A stretch of 64,000 nt of DNA, from positions 124,001-188,000 of the forward strand of contig JASGHE010000007.1 in assembly GCA_047602475.1 (NCBI GenBank). The letters run 5' to 3'. The DNA is from JAEUIE01 sp047602475 (GTDB taxonomy: Bacteria > Planctomycetota > Planctomycetia > Gemmatales > HRBIN36). Position 1 is the stretch's first letter, and every line of letters begins with the position of its first letter. The notes under the pieces are model-generated. The model was not told the DNA's origin. It saw only the letters and a program-made list of their open reading frames with translations, and made no database searches. A program made the translations under genes and the position numbers. Shown here piece by piece: positions 27,216 through 36,306 of this stretch.

Positions 27216-28579
27216 CGGATGTGAGCCGGTTTCAACGGTCCGTCGGCGATATGGATGAAGCTCGGCGGACGCATATCAATGCACTCCGAATCCTGACTCG
27301 TTTGGCGCAAGCTCCAGAAGCAGATGCCACCATCAAGATCATGCATGCCTCGGCGCATATTGCTCATGGCTACTTTCTTTCCGAAACCGACAACAGTCTG
27401 ACCCTGCACCATGTTGAACAGGCTCGATCCATTATCGATGAGGTGCATCGGCGATTCGGCGAGACTCCTGCCAGTTGGCGGGTTCTGGGGCATGTGCATC
27501 TGCTGGCCGGCAAGGCACAGCAGGAGCAGGTGGCCATCGCTCAACGTGAATATGAGAGGAGCTGCGTCGTTTTCGAGGAAGTCAAGAAGAGCCAGCCAAA
27601 CGAAATTGATGTGCTGCACGATTTAGGCATGGCTTACCTGGAGCGTGGCGTGGTGGAAACCACTTCTCTCGGCCATCGCCGGTTCATGCTCAAAGCTATG
27701 GACAATTTCCAGGCGAGGCTCAAGTTGCAACCAGGCGATCCCGGCGCATTGATTGATGTCGCCCATTGCCAGGCGGCGCTGGCTTGCACGAATGACTGCA
27801 TCGAAGTACCTTTGGAGACAGCTCTGAATCACGCGATGGAAAGCACGAAGATCACTTCTCAGTTGATAAAAGAGTATCCTTCTACCAACGAGTTTCGTCG
27901 CGTCCAGGCTCTGGCCTTGTACTATGCTGGTTCCCGGGCGCTCGTGCTCCAGCGTTCCAGTCAGGCTCTGGAACTCCTGCAGGCGTGCAGGAATCAATGG
28001 GAGTATCTTGCCCAGCACGAACCGGGCATTCCCCAATTCAGTTCGTTTGTCGCTCGGACGAACATCCTGCTGGGAGATGCTCATGTTGCGCTAGGAAAAC
28101 CACCAGCTGCAGTGACTGTGTATCAGGAAGCGATACAGCAACTTCGTGCTCCGGCACTGATGCAATTTTCGGCGTCACGAACAAAATACTATCTCGGAAG
28201 AGCTTTGCGTCGCCTCGGGGCTGTGGAACTCTCGCAAGGAAAATATTCCCAGGCTGGCGAACATCTTCTGAAGGCAAAGGATTTGTTCACTGCTTTGCAA
28301 GGCAAGCTCGACAATCACGCCCAGTTTTATGTCGACCAGGCAGCCTGTTACGCACTCCTGGCACGCTTAGCGGCGATACCCAACAGCGGTATTACTGCTG
28401 ATCAGGAACAGCGCTACTCCTTGCTTGCATTGGACTGTCTTCGATACAGGACTGAGGATTATCAGCCACATCCATCGCTGTTAGAAATAGATCATGCATT
28501 TGATGGATTACGGAGTAGCCCCGATTTCCAGAAGCTTATGAAGAAGTTGACTGAGGAGGCAGGCAGGGTTAAAAATTAA
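27131..28579 (+). CDS. Kinase C-terminal TPR-type sensor segment (frameshifted gene)
   Basis: 480 residues continuing the kinase at 25722 from LLKEATDFYIRLEGQ. It is all helical, with TPR-like units (KLAENLTDVSRFQRSVGDMDEARRTHINALRILTRL; HVALGKPPAAVTVYQEAIQQL; LRRLGAVELSQGKYSQAGEHLLKA). The same layout (kinase - TM - long TPR tail) is seen in the 13.4-16.3 kb gene. The intact protein would be about 950 residues. Confidence 0.85.
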   Translation: MLKEATDFYIRLEGQANDAAQSKLAENLTDVSRFQRSVGDMDEARRTHINALRILTRLAQAPEADATIKIMHASAHIAHGYFLSETDNSLTLHHVEQARSIIDEVHRRFGETPASWRVLGHVHLLAGKAQQEQVAIAQREYERSCVVFEEVKKSQPNEIDVLHDLGMAYLERGVVETTSLGHRRFMLKAMDNFQARLKLQPGDPGALIDVAHCQAALACTNDCIEVPLETALNHAMESTKITSQLIKEYPSTNEFRRVQALALYYAGSRALVLQRSSQALELLQACRNQWEYLAQHEPGIPQFSSFVARTNILLGDAHVALGKPPAAVTVYQEAIQQLRAPALMQFSASRTKYYLGRALRRLGAVELSQGKYSQAGEHLLKAKDLFTALQGKLDNHAQFYVDQAACYALLARLAAIPNSGITADQEQRYSLLALDCLRYRTEDYQPHPSLLEIDHAFDGLRSSPDFQKLMKKLTEEAGRVKN

Positions 28580-28791
28580 TCAAAGGATATAAGAAATGAG
28601 TATGTCTCCTGAGTTGCAGTTCTTTCCATAAACCACTATCGAGCAAACCAGCTAAAAGATCTGCTCACGGATGATCATGAAGGCGATGTGATGCTGAAGA
28701 CGCGACTGTGAGTTAGAGCACGCGTTGGATAAGGGATGAGGGGGACAATGAGAATTGTGGAGATTTCTCATTTGGCGAGTCGGGGGAAACA

Positions 28792-29262
28792 TTACTCTTC
28801 TTCGGTGCAACTTAATCGAATCTGTAGGGACTCTTTGGGATGAGCGGTCAAACATTTCTGCAGGGACTCGCGAAAGTCCGCCCAGGCCTCCTGTGTCAAG
28901 CCGTGCTCCTTGGAACTCATGCCAGAACTTGAGCCCATGGAAGACTTGCCAATTTGCAACTCGTGTGTGGTTGCCCATCCCTTCTGAGTTCCGGCCTGAC
29001 TCTGCTTCTTTTTTGCCAGATTGATCTTGATGGTAATTCCGGTGTCGTCTCCTTCACGATCAATCATGAATCGTATTCCTGTCACTCCGGGAGGGAGATC
29101 TTTTATGAAGTCCAGAAAAATCGTCATGAACTCATTGCCGTTCAACGGCTTTCCCACCAGCTTGTCGATACGCTCCTTGAATGGCTTGGTCGGAGTAGCC
29201 GAATCCCTATCAAACGTCACCTCTCGAACGACCGTCGCCAGTTGGATCGTCAATGACTTCAT
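28792..29262 (-). CDS. Unknown small soluble protein coupled to the upstream repeat protein
   Basis: 156 residues from the ATG at 29262, which overlaps the stop of the upstream gene (ATGA), indicating translational coupling. No signal peptide in this reading. An acidic/helical N-terminal half (KERIDKLVGKPLNGNEFMTIFLDFIKDLPPGV) and a Ser/Gly/Met-rich linker (GKSSMGSSSGMSSKEHG) are visible. It may simply be a partner subunit or a C-terminal extension of the 29259-31454 protein. No family recognised. Confidence 0.65.
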   Translation of the reverse strand: MKSLTIQLATVVREVTFDRDSATPTKPFKERIDKLVGKPLNGNEFMTIFLDFIKDLPPGVTGIRFMIDREGDDTGITIKINLAKKKQSQAGTQKGWATTHELQIGKSSMGSSSGMSSKEHGLTQEAWADFRESLQKCLTAHPKESLQIRLSCTEEE

Positions 29263-31454
29263 TTCGGAATAGACGGGGTGATCGGTCGCAAGTCGAGACC
29301 AAGCTGATCGCACACCCGGCAGAGCGGCAGACCGAGAGCCAGTACCTTATCAGTTGCTTCCAAGCGCTGCTTTGCCGTTTTATTATCGATGATGGGCTTG
29401 AGCAGCGGTTCGAGTTGCCTTTCAGGGATTGGTTTGATTACGGGTCTCGACGGCAATGCTACAGTCGGTCTTCCATGTTTGGCAAGCCAGGTGTTTTTCA
29501 GTTGAGTCCGCTGCGTTTCGCGCTGGAAGGGTGTTCCTGCCATGTCGTACTGGTCCGGTTTATTCCACTGGCGGGCCAGTGCTTCGGCGATGAAATCGGC
29601 AATGGCCGGGTTGCTGACACCGTTGTAATTCATGCCGGAATACTGCTCGGTGTCGTCAAGGGACGCGACCAGTAATGATTCAACCGCATCCATGACCTCC
29701 GCGGAGCGCTTCGCTTTTTGGAACGACGTCCAGTCGATCTCCTTGCCACTGTCGAGCCTCATGAAGCTCCAGCCTGGTCCGTGATCACTGAGCGATTCAA
29801 TGATCTGCCGACGGGCGCTGATCGGCCAGCGCTTCATATCGACGCCTATAGCTTGAATCGCATCGAGCCTGCCAGTTGAAGTGAGGAAATCAATCAAAAG
29901 GTCATAGCCTGGTTCGTTTTCATCCTTGGATAATGCAGGTCCGGATCTCCATTCCTTGATCATCGCCAGAACACCGTGCTCTTTTCCATGTGCAAGCAGT
30001 CCAGCCGCGGCTACAACACGAACGTCTCTATGCTGGTTGCGAAGGGCAGTGTCGAGCAGGGGCAAAACAGCATCTCCCTTGAGCTGGGCAGCTATTCCTA
30101 CGAGACGAGTTTGTACTGAAGGCTCTTTGGCATTCTTGATGCCCTGCTCGATCACCGTTAACACGGCATCGGGATACTTTTCAAGAAGCTTAAGGGCCTG
30201 GATTGGACTGTCTTCTTGCCCTGTAGTGATGGCATCTATGAGGAACTTTTTTTCACCCTTGCGCTCGAATTCTTTCCACCAGACAAGTGCCAACCTCTTG
30301 CTCTCAGCTTTGGATTCAGCATCAGTTTTTTCTCGTCTGTTGTTACTGTAATCGTGGAAGTCCTTTCCCGCTATTCTCCCGAGAATGGTGATGGCACAGT
30401 CTCCCACGGAGAGAACATGATGTGAAAAGGTGAAATCACGCCAAAACCCGACAGACCTGGACAATCGCTGGTCTTCGATGGCTTCGATCAAAAGCGGAAC
30501 CGCATCATACCCTAGTTCGACCAGTTGAAGAGCCGGGCTCTTAGGAGCGTTCTTCTCGCCCATGCGGTCCTGGGAGAAGATATCGCAGCTTCCGGGCTGG
30601 CTCCATTGCTCGCCATGCTGATCACGTAACCTGAAAACCAATTCTGCTGCCTGCTCCTTTTTCGTCAGGCTTGCCCAGGGCTTGGCCGGGGCAACGTGCT
30701 GCTTATCTTCGGCGACCATCTTCTCCAGGACGGCAGCCATTTGTGTGGCTCTGGCATGATGCGGAGTGCCTGGGTAGTCCTTCACGATTCTCTTGAACTG
30801 CTTCAGCAATTCATCACGCTTGAGATGAAGGTTGCCGACATCAACGACAGCTTCCCACATGAGCGTGTGGGCAAAGGCTTCCGCAACGGCGGAACGCAGC
30901 GACCTCACCGTATCGTTACGATCTTCGGATTTGGCTTCATCGAGCAGTTCTCTGGCCAGCTCGTTCAATTGATGACTTGCACAGGCCCTGGCCATGATGA
31001 ACAGGGTGCCAGTCTTTCCAAGCCGGCCGCGACCGTAAAGGTCGATCCGTCGAGGGTCAACCTGTCTGAGTTGTTTCAAATATTGATTAGCTCCGACTTT
31101 GATGTCGGCATTGCTGAATCCCACCTTTTCATGGTCCGGAACTTTAGGACCCGTGCGTTCGAGCTTCCTTATGGCCAGGTCATGAATGTCAAACACTTCA
31201 AAAGACTTCAGGTCTTCCTTGATTAAGAATGCAGGAACATCCGCGTATTTCTTTGGTGGTTCATCTCCGCTTTTGCTCCATGCTCCCGTGGAGACTGTAA
31301 CAAACGGAAGCTTTGTCACATCAGGGAAGCCCAGTTGGTCATACCAGCGGAATAACTCCTGCTCTTCCTTGGAAGGGGTGGCCTTCCCGCTGATAGCACC
31401 TTGATGAAGAGGCATCAGAATCAGGAAGCAAAGCGTCACATGAAGGAATGTCAT
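29259..31454 (-). CDS. Secreted HEAT-like repeat protein of unknown function
   Basis: 731 residues with a signal peptide (FLHVTLCFLILMPLHQGAISG). The middle has alpha-helical repeat character with HEAT-like segments (LQLVELGYDAVPLLIEAIED; KGDAVLPLLDTALRNQHRDVRVVAAAGLLAHG). The N-terminal third has helix pairs resembling TPRs (LKRDELLKQFKRIVKDYPGTPHHARATQMAAVLEKM). GGAGG precedes the ATG. Intact, unlike many neighbours. It overlaps the 28792-29262 gene by 4 bases. Likely a periplasmic scaffold; no enzymatic motif is seen. Confidence 0.78.
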   Translation of the reverse strand: MTFLHVTLCFLILMPLHQGAISGKATPSKEEQELFRWYDQLGFPDVTKLPFVTVSTGAWSKSGDEPPKKYADVPAFLIKEDLKSFEVFDIHDLAIRKLERTGPKVPDHEKVGFSNADIKVGANQYLKQLRQVDPRRIDLYGRGRLGKTGTLFIMARACASHQLNELARELLDEAKSEDRNDTVRSLRSAVAEAFAHTLMWEAVVDVGNLHLKRDELLKQFKRIVKDYPGTPHHARATQMAAVLEKMVAEDKQHVAPAKPWASLTKKEQAAELVFRLRDQHGEQWSQPGSCDIFSQDRMGEKNAPKSPALQLVELGYDAVPLLIEAIEDQRLSRSVGFWRDFTFSHHVLSVGDCAITILGRIAGKDFHDYSNNRREKTDAESKAESKRLALVWWKEFERKGEKKFLIDAITTGQEDSPIQALKLLEKYPDAVLTVIEQGIKNAKEPSVQTRLVGIAAQLKGDAVLPLLDTALRNQHRDVRVVAAAGLLAHGKEHGVLAMIKEWRSGPALSKDENEPGYDLLIDFLTSTGRLDAIQAIGVDMKRWPISARRQIIESLSDHGPGWSFMRLDSGKEIDWTSFQKAKRSAEVMDAVESLLVASLDDTEQYSGMNYNGVSNPAIADFIAEALARQWNKPDQYDMAGTPFQRETQRTQLKNTWLAKHGRPTVALPSRPVIKPIPERQLEPLLKPIIDNKTAKQRLEATDKVLALGLPLCRVCDQLGLDLRPITPSIPK

Positions 31455-31713
31455 GTCTTAGTTCCTCCAAGACAGGTTTAGACCATGACTTCATTCTAGA
31501 GTTACCGTGATTGAGAGCTTCAATATGTTAGTATTTCTTTGACGACCCTCTGCCCATGCCGTTTATCGAGTTCCGTCTTGGGGTTCGAACAAGTCCATCT
31601 GGCCTGGGCCGTTATTTATGAACAGGTGAATGACTGACTTGGCCTTGGGGGCGAAATGAGGCTGGCGAGGTTTGCGATCAAGGTCAGTCTCGATCTGGAA
31701 AGATCATCATTTT

Positions 31714-31800
31714 GCCGATCTGCGGATTGGGGTTGGAGTGCATACCGGCCCCGCCGTAGTCGGAGCCATTGGCAGCGGCAATCGCAAGGACTATATAAAC
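31714..31800 (+). pseudogene. Remnant of a class III adenylate/guanylate cyclase
   Basis: About 29 codons read ADLRIGVGVHTGPAVVGAIG and then SGNRKDY, the conserved cyclase core that normally continues with TVIGDxVNxAxRLE. Here similarity stops abruptly and the start of the domain is missing. Too short to be functional; a leftover of deletion or recombination. Confidence 0.65.
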
Positions 31801-31907
31801 GAGCGATCACGACGCGCCTTGATCGGTTGTGCCAAGCTCGCGGGACGACAGTTTGCCCCCGGTTGGATTGATTTACTATGCGCCGTTGGGCTCGCAAACG
31901 ATGATCC

Positions 31908-32108
31908 CGTACGCGCAGTGTGGTCTGTAGCCTCTGGTCAGTGAATGATCGGGATACTGCAAACACCATGGTTGATATTTACCAACAAATTAAACGCGAG
32001 GTTCCAATAGCCACTGCAATACGCAACACGAAGCTGCAATTGATCCGGGAAGGCAAACATCCCATAGACTGGGCCCCGTTTATCCTAATCGGTGCCTCCG
32101 AGGGATAA
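31908..32108 (+). pseudogene. Remnant of a CHAT-domain protein (C-terminal end)
   Basis: About 66 codons: TRSVVCSLWSVNDRDTANTM ... AIRNTKLQLIREGKHPIDWAPFILIG, the last segment of a CHAT (caspase-like) peptidase domain, ending at a natural stop. A stop at 31902 cuts it off upstream and the catalytic His/Cys parts are absent. CHAT domains normally sit behind TPRs; none remain here. Confidence 0.7.
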
Positions 32109-32277
32109 TCTCATGAGGCATTTTCAGGCCCATGTAATGTTACATCCCCAATGGCATACGTTGGTCTGTTTCTAAGAAAGAATCGGTTTAGGTTGCCAAG
32201 GGGAAGATTGGCTGTTTCAGTCCAAGGTTGATCAGTTTGCGTCGGTGGCTCTCAGTAATCCTCTAGCGAAAAGTCTT

Positions 32278-33618
32278 CTATTTTCCGGAAAGGGTTCGGA
32301 GGCGTGCGGTGCAAAGGATGGTATGCCAATTGTCTACTTGCGCGTTCGGCTTTGCTCCTTTGGTATAGAATGCTTTGGCTGACTCTTTATCACCAATCTG
32401 TTCAGCTACTCGACCCATCTGATAGTACATGATTGGTCGAACAGGGTCCATGGCTGTACCGGCTACCAGCTTGTCAATCATCTCAATCGGTGGCGTTTTT
32501 TGTGTCTTATACGCTTCTTGCATATACTCCACCATCTTGCACTGTGGTTCAAACGTCGGGTCTGCAGCCTGTTTCTTTTCGGGTGGAATCATCGACTTGA
32601 TCAGCCAGTTATCACGGGATTCCTTGTTTCCAAGTTCCGCATCAATGAGGGCAGCATTGATTGCCGTATAAATATGTGGGAGAGCAGAATACGATTTGGT
32701 GTAATACTCAATGGACTCCTTGTTATGATTCAGCGCGTCTTCGCAAAGGCCTAAGAGCGCGAGATCGTTGTAGTTCAGTTTCCCTTTCTGATTAAACTTT
32801 GCTTTGATTAGTGCGTAGGCAGCTTCTTTTTTGCCCTTACCGGTTCGTATACACCAGAGGAACCATCGGTAGGTCGAATCGTTGTACCTTGTGGACATGT
32901 TCCTGACGTACTCTTCCGCTTGTTCCCATTCGCCTGCTTTCTCAAAAACGCGCGCCGCTCGGTAGAGCGCCCAGCCAGCATAGGTATCTGCAGCTGCTGT
33001 TGCGTACTCCTTGGCTTTCTCCCATTGCTTCTCTTCGGCATAGTATTCTGCAAGGTCCAGACGTGCTTGTGCGGGCTGGAGCCCCGGATCGTCTGTTTTC
33101 AAATAGGCAAGTAATGTTGCTTCCCATTTCGTTCTGTTATTGACCTGCAGGTAGTATCGAGCGAGAAGGTTATGGCAATAATAGTTAGGATTGATCTTCA
33201 CGAGTTTGATTAGCGTACTCTCCCCTTTGTCCAGTTTTTTGTTACGAAGTTGCCATTGTCCATATTCAAAGAGATATGGTACATGCGCCCCAAATCGTTC
33301 CTCATGATCAGCAGGCAGAAGCGACTCAGCCTGGGAATCGCCTGACTTGAATAGCAAAGCAGCCCCCATCGGATTATAGGGGCTCTCTGCAAGTATCACT
33401 TTGCCCAAGGCTTTCTGAAAAGCGACATCATTTGACAAGAAAAGCAGCAGCACCAAATCATCACTATTCTGCGGACGATTATTCAGGAACCGGCTCTGCA
33501 TGGCCAACCCAGGCTGCTCCCCTAACAAGGTTCGACAGAGTTGCGCCAGTCTCCAGAAACCGGGTGTCTCCCGTCTTGGGAAGCGTGAACGAATGGCCTG
33601 TGGCGTCGCGGTCTCCAC
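32278..33618 (-). CDS. TPR-repeat protein, C-terminal segment (frameshifted gene)
   Basis: The sensible part begins at about FWRLAQLCRTLLGEQPGLAMQS and runs to the stop. It is TPR-rich: YLFEYGQWQLRNKKLDKGESTLIKLVKINPNY, LDLAEYYAEEKQWEKAKEYATAA, ALYRAARVFEKAGEWEQAEEYVRNM and MGRVAEQIGDKESAKAFYTKGAKP. It joins the 33479-34903 segment near 33560. The complete protein (32278-35088) would be about 935 residues and exported. Confidence 0.78.
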   Translation of the reverse strand: METATPQAIRSRFPRRETPGFWRLAQLCRTLLGEQPGLAMQSRFLNNRPQNSDDLVLLLFLSNDVAFQKALGKVILAESPYNPMGAALLFKSGDSQAESLLPADHEERFGAHVPYLFEYGQWQLRNKKLDKGESTLIKLVKINPNYYCHNLLARYYLQVNNRTKWEATLLAYLKTDDPGLQPAQARLDLAEYYAEEKQWEKAKEYATAAADTYAGWALYRAARVFEKAGEWEQAEEYVRNMSTRYNDSTYRWFLWCIRTGKGKKEAAYALIKAKFNQKGKLNYNDLALLGLCEDALNHNKESIEYYTKSYSALPHIYTAINAALIDAELGNKESRDNWLIKSMIPPEKKQAADPTFEPQCKMVEYMQEAYKTQKTPPIEMIDKLVAGTAMDPVRPIMYYQMGRVAEQIGDKESAKAFYTKGAKPNAQVDNWHTILCTARLRTLSGK

Positions 33619-34903
33619 CTGTTACTTTCACGAGATTGACGTGCGGATGATTCTCCAGGATTGGAATGACCTCAGCGAGATATTCACCGGTAGGTACTGC
33701 CCAGGAATTACGCATGAACTCCGCTCGGCAGAGAGCTTGATGAAAATAGGTCTGCAGGATGGCTTGCCCGACGCTGGCCCAGGAGGGCTCAAGGGTGTCT
33801 ATTTTGCCTGCATTTTCCAGTTCCTTCTGACAATCTCGAATCATGGTTTCCGTTCGAAAAGTCTCGGTCACCTTGTCAGGTAGACCTTTCATGCTGGCTA
33901 AACGGTTTGGCAGTGACCTCATCAGCACCGGTTGACCGGCCAGGGTCATGTGATGCTTTAAACCAAGCGAGTTGCTCATGCTCATTCGGTGAATAACAGT
34001 ATAAAGTTCAGGTTTCGATTCAAACAATTTCAAACCCAGCTTCTGGGCCGATGCATCCAAATCCAATAATCGGAAGGCAGGTTCACGGGCAAGAATACGA
34101 AACGCAAGAAACTCGGATAACTCTGCTCCCTTTTCCCCTTTTTCGCCCTCAGCCTGCAAAGCCTGATAATCAAAACGAGCAGCGAGCCTGGCGGAGTTGG
34201 TCCAGCTGCTAAACTTTACACCTTCCTTCTCCGCTACGTCGAACAGTTGGAGCGCCAAGCCGTGATACCCCGAAAGACTCAGACACGCAGCCAGATCGGA
34301 TGGTCCTGAACTCTTGGGATGAAGTATCATCAAACGCTGAGCATAGAGCAGTGAGCGAGCCTGACAGACGCGATGCACGTGGGTCCAATGATAACGAGTC
34401 AACAAGCCTAACTGAGCGTAGCCCTTCACCAGGGCGGCGAGAGTCTCAGCATCACGCAGGTTTCCGGTGGCGTGCAGCCGTCTTAAGGCTTCATACTGAG
34501 AAAGGAATGTGAGATCATCGAGCAACGCATGGATTGCTTTGAAATCTGTATTACCTGCTTTGGGCTTTGGATCGCTCTGGTCTATGGAGAGTTTACTCTT
34601 GATGCTGCTTTCCAGATCGTTACGGGACTTTTCCTCCAACACCTCGCATAACTGTTGGATTACATGTTTGTTCTTGTCCACTACCAGGTGATGTTTCCAA
34701 ACTTCTTTTGGCTCGTTCCCGGAATGCTCGTCTATTTGAATGTCGATGGAGCCACCCGGCACGTACTTGCTCGTTACACTGAAGCGAAGAGTATTCTCCC
34801 GACTCTTCTCAGGCTCCAGATCACCCATACTTTCGTCACGACCAATTACTTTGCCCATATCCCTGGCAGCAAGCAGTACGGATTGCCTACACAGCTCATG
34901 CAC
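33479..34903 (-). CDS. TPR-repeat protein, middle segment (frameshifted gene)
   Basis: Helical repeat region with few strict motifs (AETLAALVKGYAQLGLLTRYHWTHVHRVCQARSLL; DLAACLSLSGYHGLALQLFDVAEKEG). It connects upstream (near 34900) with the signal-peptide segment at 34846-35088 and downstream (near 33560) with 32278-33618. No enzyme motif. The protein may be a periplasmic scaffold; its family is not recognised. Confidence 0.7.
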   Translation of the reverse strand: MHELCRQSVLLAARDMGKVIGRDESMGDLEPEKSRENTLRFSVTSKYVPGGSIDIQIDEHSGNEPKEVWKHHLVVDKNKHVIQQLCEVLEEKSRNDLESSIKSKLSIDQSDPKPKAGNTDFKAIHALLDDLTFLSQYEALRRLHATGNLRDAETLAALVKGYAQLGLLTRYHWTHVHRVCQARSLLYAQRLMILHPKSSGPSDLAACLSLSGYHGLALQLFDVAEKEGVKFSSWTNSARLAARFDYQALQAEGEKGEKGAELSEFLAFRILAREPAFRLLDLDASAQKLGLKLFESKPELYTVIHRMSMSNSLGLKHHMTLAGQPVLMRSLPNRLASMKGLPDKVTETFRTETMIRDCQKELENAGKIDTLEPSWASVGQAILQTYFHQALCRAEFMRNSWAVPTGEYLAEVIPILENHPHVNLVKVTGGDRDATGHSFTLPKTGDTRFLETGATLSNLVRGAAWVGHAEPVPE

Positions 34904-35088
34904 CGCGCATCGCCGGTTTGTGGCTTGGTTCGTTGGATAAGCCCATTATTTCCCCGCTCATCGTTTGCAACCAGCTTCAAATAGACGAGCCATGGAGACT
35001 TGGAATTATCCTGGGCATGAGCTGGCCATGCAGTGACTACTAAGCAACATATTGTTGTCAACGCGCAATACTTGAATGCTGGCAGCAT
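34846..35088 (-). CDS. Signal-peptide start of the TPR-repeat protein (frameshifted gene)
   Basis: MLPAFKYCALTTICCLVVTA followed by WPAHAQ is a good signal peptide with an A-x-A cleavage site. GGAGA stands 6 bases before the ATG. After about NNGLIQRTKPQTG the reading continues sensibly only in the 33479-34903 frame (MHELCRQSVLLAARD), so a shift lies near 34900. Confidence 0.7.
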   Translation of the reverse strand: MLPAFKYCALTTICCLVVTAWPAHAQDNSKSPWLVYLKLVANDERGNNGLIQRTKPQTGDARCMSCVGNPYCLLPGIWAK

Positions 35089-35230
35089 GACATTTCTCCG
35101 CTGCGGTGCACAGGGTTAGCTAGTTACTTGGGGCCTCAATACCCCTTGTACCTTTTGCTGAATGGGTTAGCAATCATCAAATGCTGTCATTTAGTTCAAT
35201 CTCGCCATGTAGCGCATCCTTCCCCTCTGC

Positions 35231-35410
35231 CCGCCCCACCGTCGATCCGTGATGGCAGCAAGTGTGATGCTGTGTCTGTTCCCTGTTGGCTTGGCAGGCA
35301 CCATTACTGGTATGATTCTCGCCAATAGTGCAGCTGATCGCACCTTAGAAACCGAAGTCGCTGTACGCCACGAGCGTGATGAAAAGGAAAAAGCCAGACC
35401 GGCGGAAGAG
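35231..35410 (+). pseudogene. Remnant of a planctomycete Ser/Thr kinase (transmembrane/juxtamembrane part)
   Basis: The frame reads MAASVMLCLFPVGLAGTITG, then MILANSAADRTLETEV and an E/K-rich coil (RHERDEKEKARPAEES). This is the membrane helix and coiled coil that follow the kinase C-lobe in these proteins (compare the genes at 13.4 and 40 kb). No kinase domain precedes it and no repeats follow; it runs into the end of the GNAT gene. Confidence 0.6.
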
Positions 35411-35417
35411 AGTGAGA

Positions 35418-35942
35418 TCACTTGCCTCTTCCAAACTCCTCAGCGGTCAATCGATAAACCACACTCTCTCGACCTTTATCATTGAGCTTCATTCCAATCC
35501 GAACACCACCTATCTTCTCGACTGCCCGTTGGGAACGATAGTTCTGCATACCAATAAGAAAGACGACGTTGTTTACAAACTGGAAGGCATGTTGCAGCAT
35601 GAGCCGTTTCATTTCACCGTTGTACCGACCACCCCAAAATGAGCGTGCCAGAAATGTCCAACCTATTTCAATCTCGCTCTTTTCTTGGTCATAACCATGA
35701 AATCGGGACGAGCCAATTATTTGGCCAGTCTTCAACTCGCGGGCTACTAGTGCCCCGCCCGATTCCAATGCCTCTCGAAAGAAATCTCGGAATACTTCTT
35801 CTCGATACCTATCCCGTTGTGGATGCTGTTCCCAGATTAACGGATCAGAGGCAACTGCGTACAAGTCTTCATAATCCTCAGCGCGTAAGGGATGAAGTTC
35901 AAGCAACTTACCACGCAGAACGGGTTGGCGATCAATTGACAT
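35418..35942 (-). CDS. GNAT-family N-acetyltransferase (RimJ/RimL-like)
   Basis: 174 residues. LRPLRAEDYEDLYAVASDP-like start (here HPLRAEDYEDLYAVASDPLIW), then GQIIGSSRFHGYDQEKSEIEIGWTFLARSFWGGRYNGEMKRLMLQHAF. The core strand and acetyl-CoA site are present, followed by the NYRSQRAVEKIGGVRIG motif of RimJ/RimL-type enzymes. It probably transfers an acetyl group from acetyl-CoA to an amine, either a protein N-terminus or a small molecule; the substrate is unknown. Ribosome site weak. Its stop abuts a kinase remnant. Confidence 0.92.
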   Translation of the reverse strand: MSIDRQPVLRGKLLELHPLRAEDYEDLYAVASDPLIWEQHPQRDRYREEVFRDFFREALESGGALVARELKTGQIIGSSRFHGYDQEKSEIEIGWTFLARSFWGGRYNGEMKRLMLQHAFQFVNNVVFLIGMQNYRSQRAVEKIGGVRIGMKLNDKGRESVVYRLTAEEFGRGK

Positions 35943-36306
35943 AGCAACAGTAACCTAGCAGCCCAATCGTGTGTGGGCAAAGCGGATGAACACGGAGCCA
36001 CGGCTATTGTAATGTTAGAATCCGACTACTTCAGCATTTTGCTCTCTTGCTCCAAACCCTGTTGCCCGCCCCGGGTAAAGGGGTTGGAAGCCAGAACAAT
36101 GGCGTATGACAAATTGAACTTAAGTTCGCAACAAACAACTTTACGAATGTTTGGCCGATTATTTGAACCAACAAGATTCACTTAATATCAACCGCTCGGC
36201 GCTCGTCATCGCGAGCCTGGTGTAGGCTGTCATCAGTCGCTTAACCTGAAGCGGCCCGTTGTCTTCCGCGCGGATTATTCTCTGTCTCTTGTCTGGAGAA
36301 CCATGC
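35943..36306. other. Intergenic region between divergent genes
   Basis: About 360 bases between the GNAT gene (minus) and the RTX-repeat gene (plus), holding the promoters of both. Slightly AT-rich (36085-36190). No gene or repeat recognised. Confidence 0.5.

Larger units (their letters stand above)
31455..32277. other. Gene-poor stretch with two gene remnants
   Basis: About 820 bases between two minus-strand genes. The only coding signal is a piece of a class III cyclase and the C-terminus of a CHAT protein, both on the plus strand and both truncated (listed separately). The rest (31455-31700, 32110-32277) shows nothing recognisable. Confidence 0.7.
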
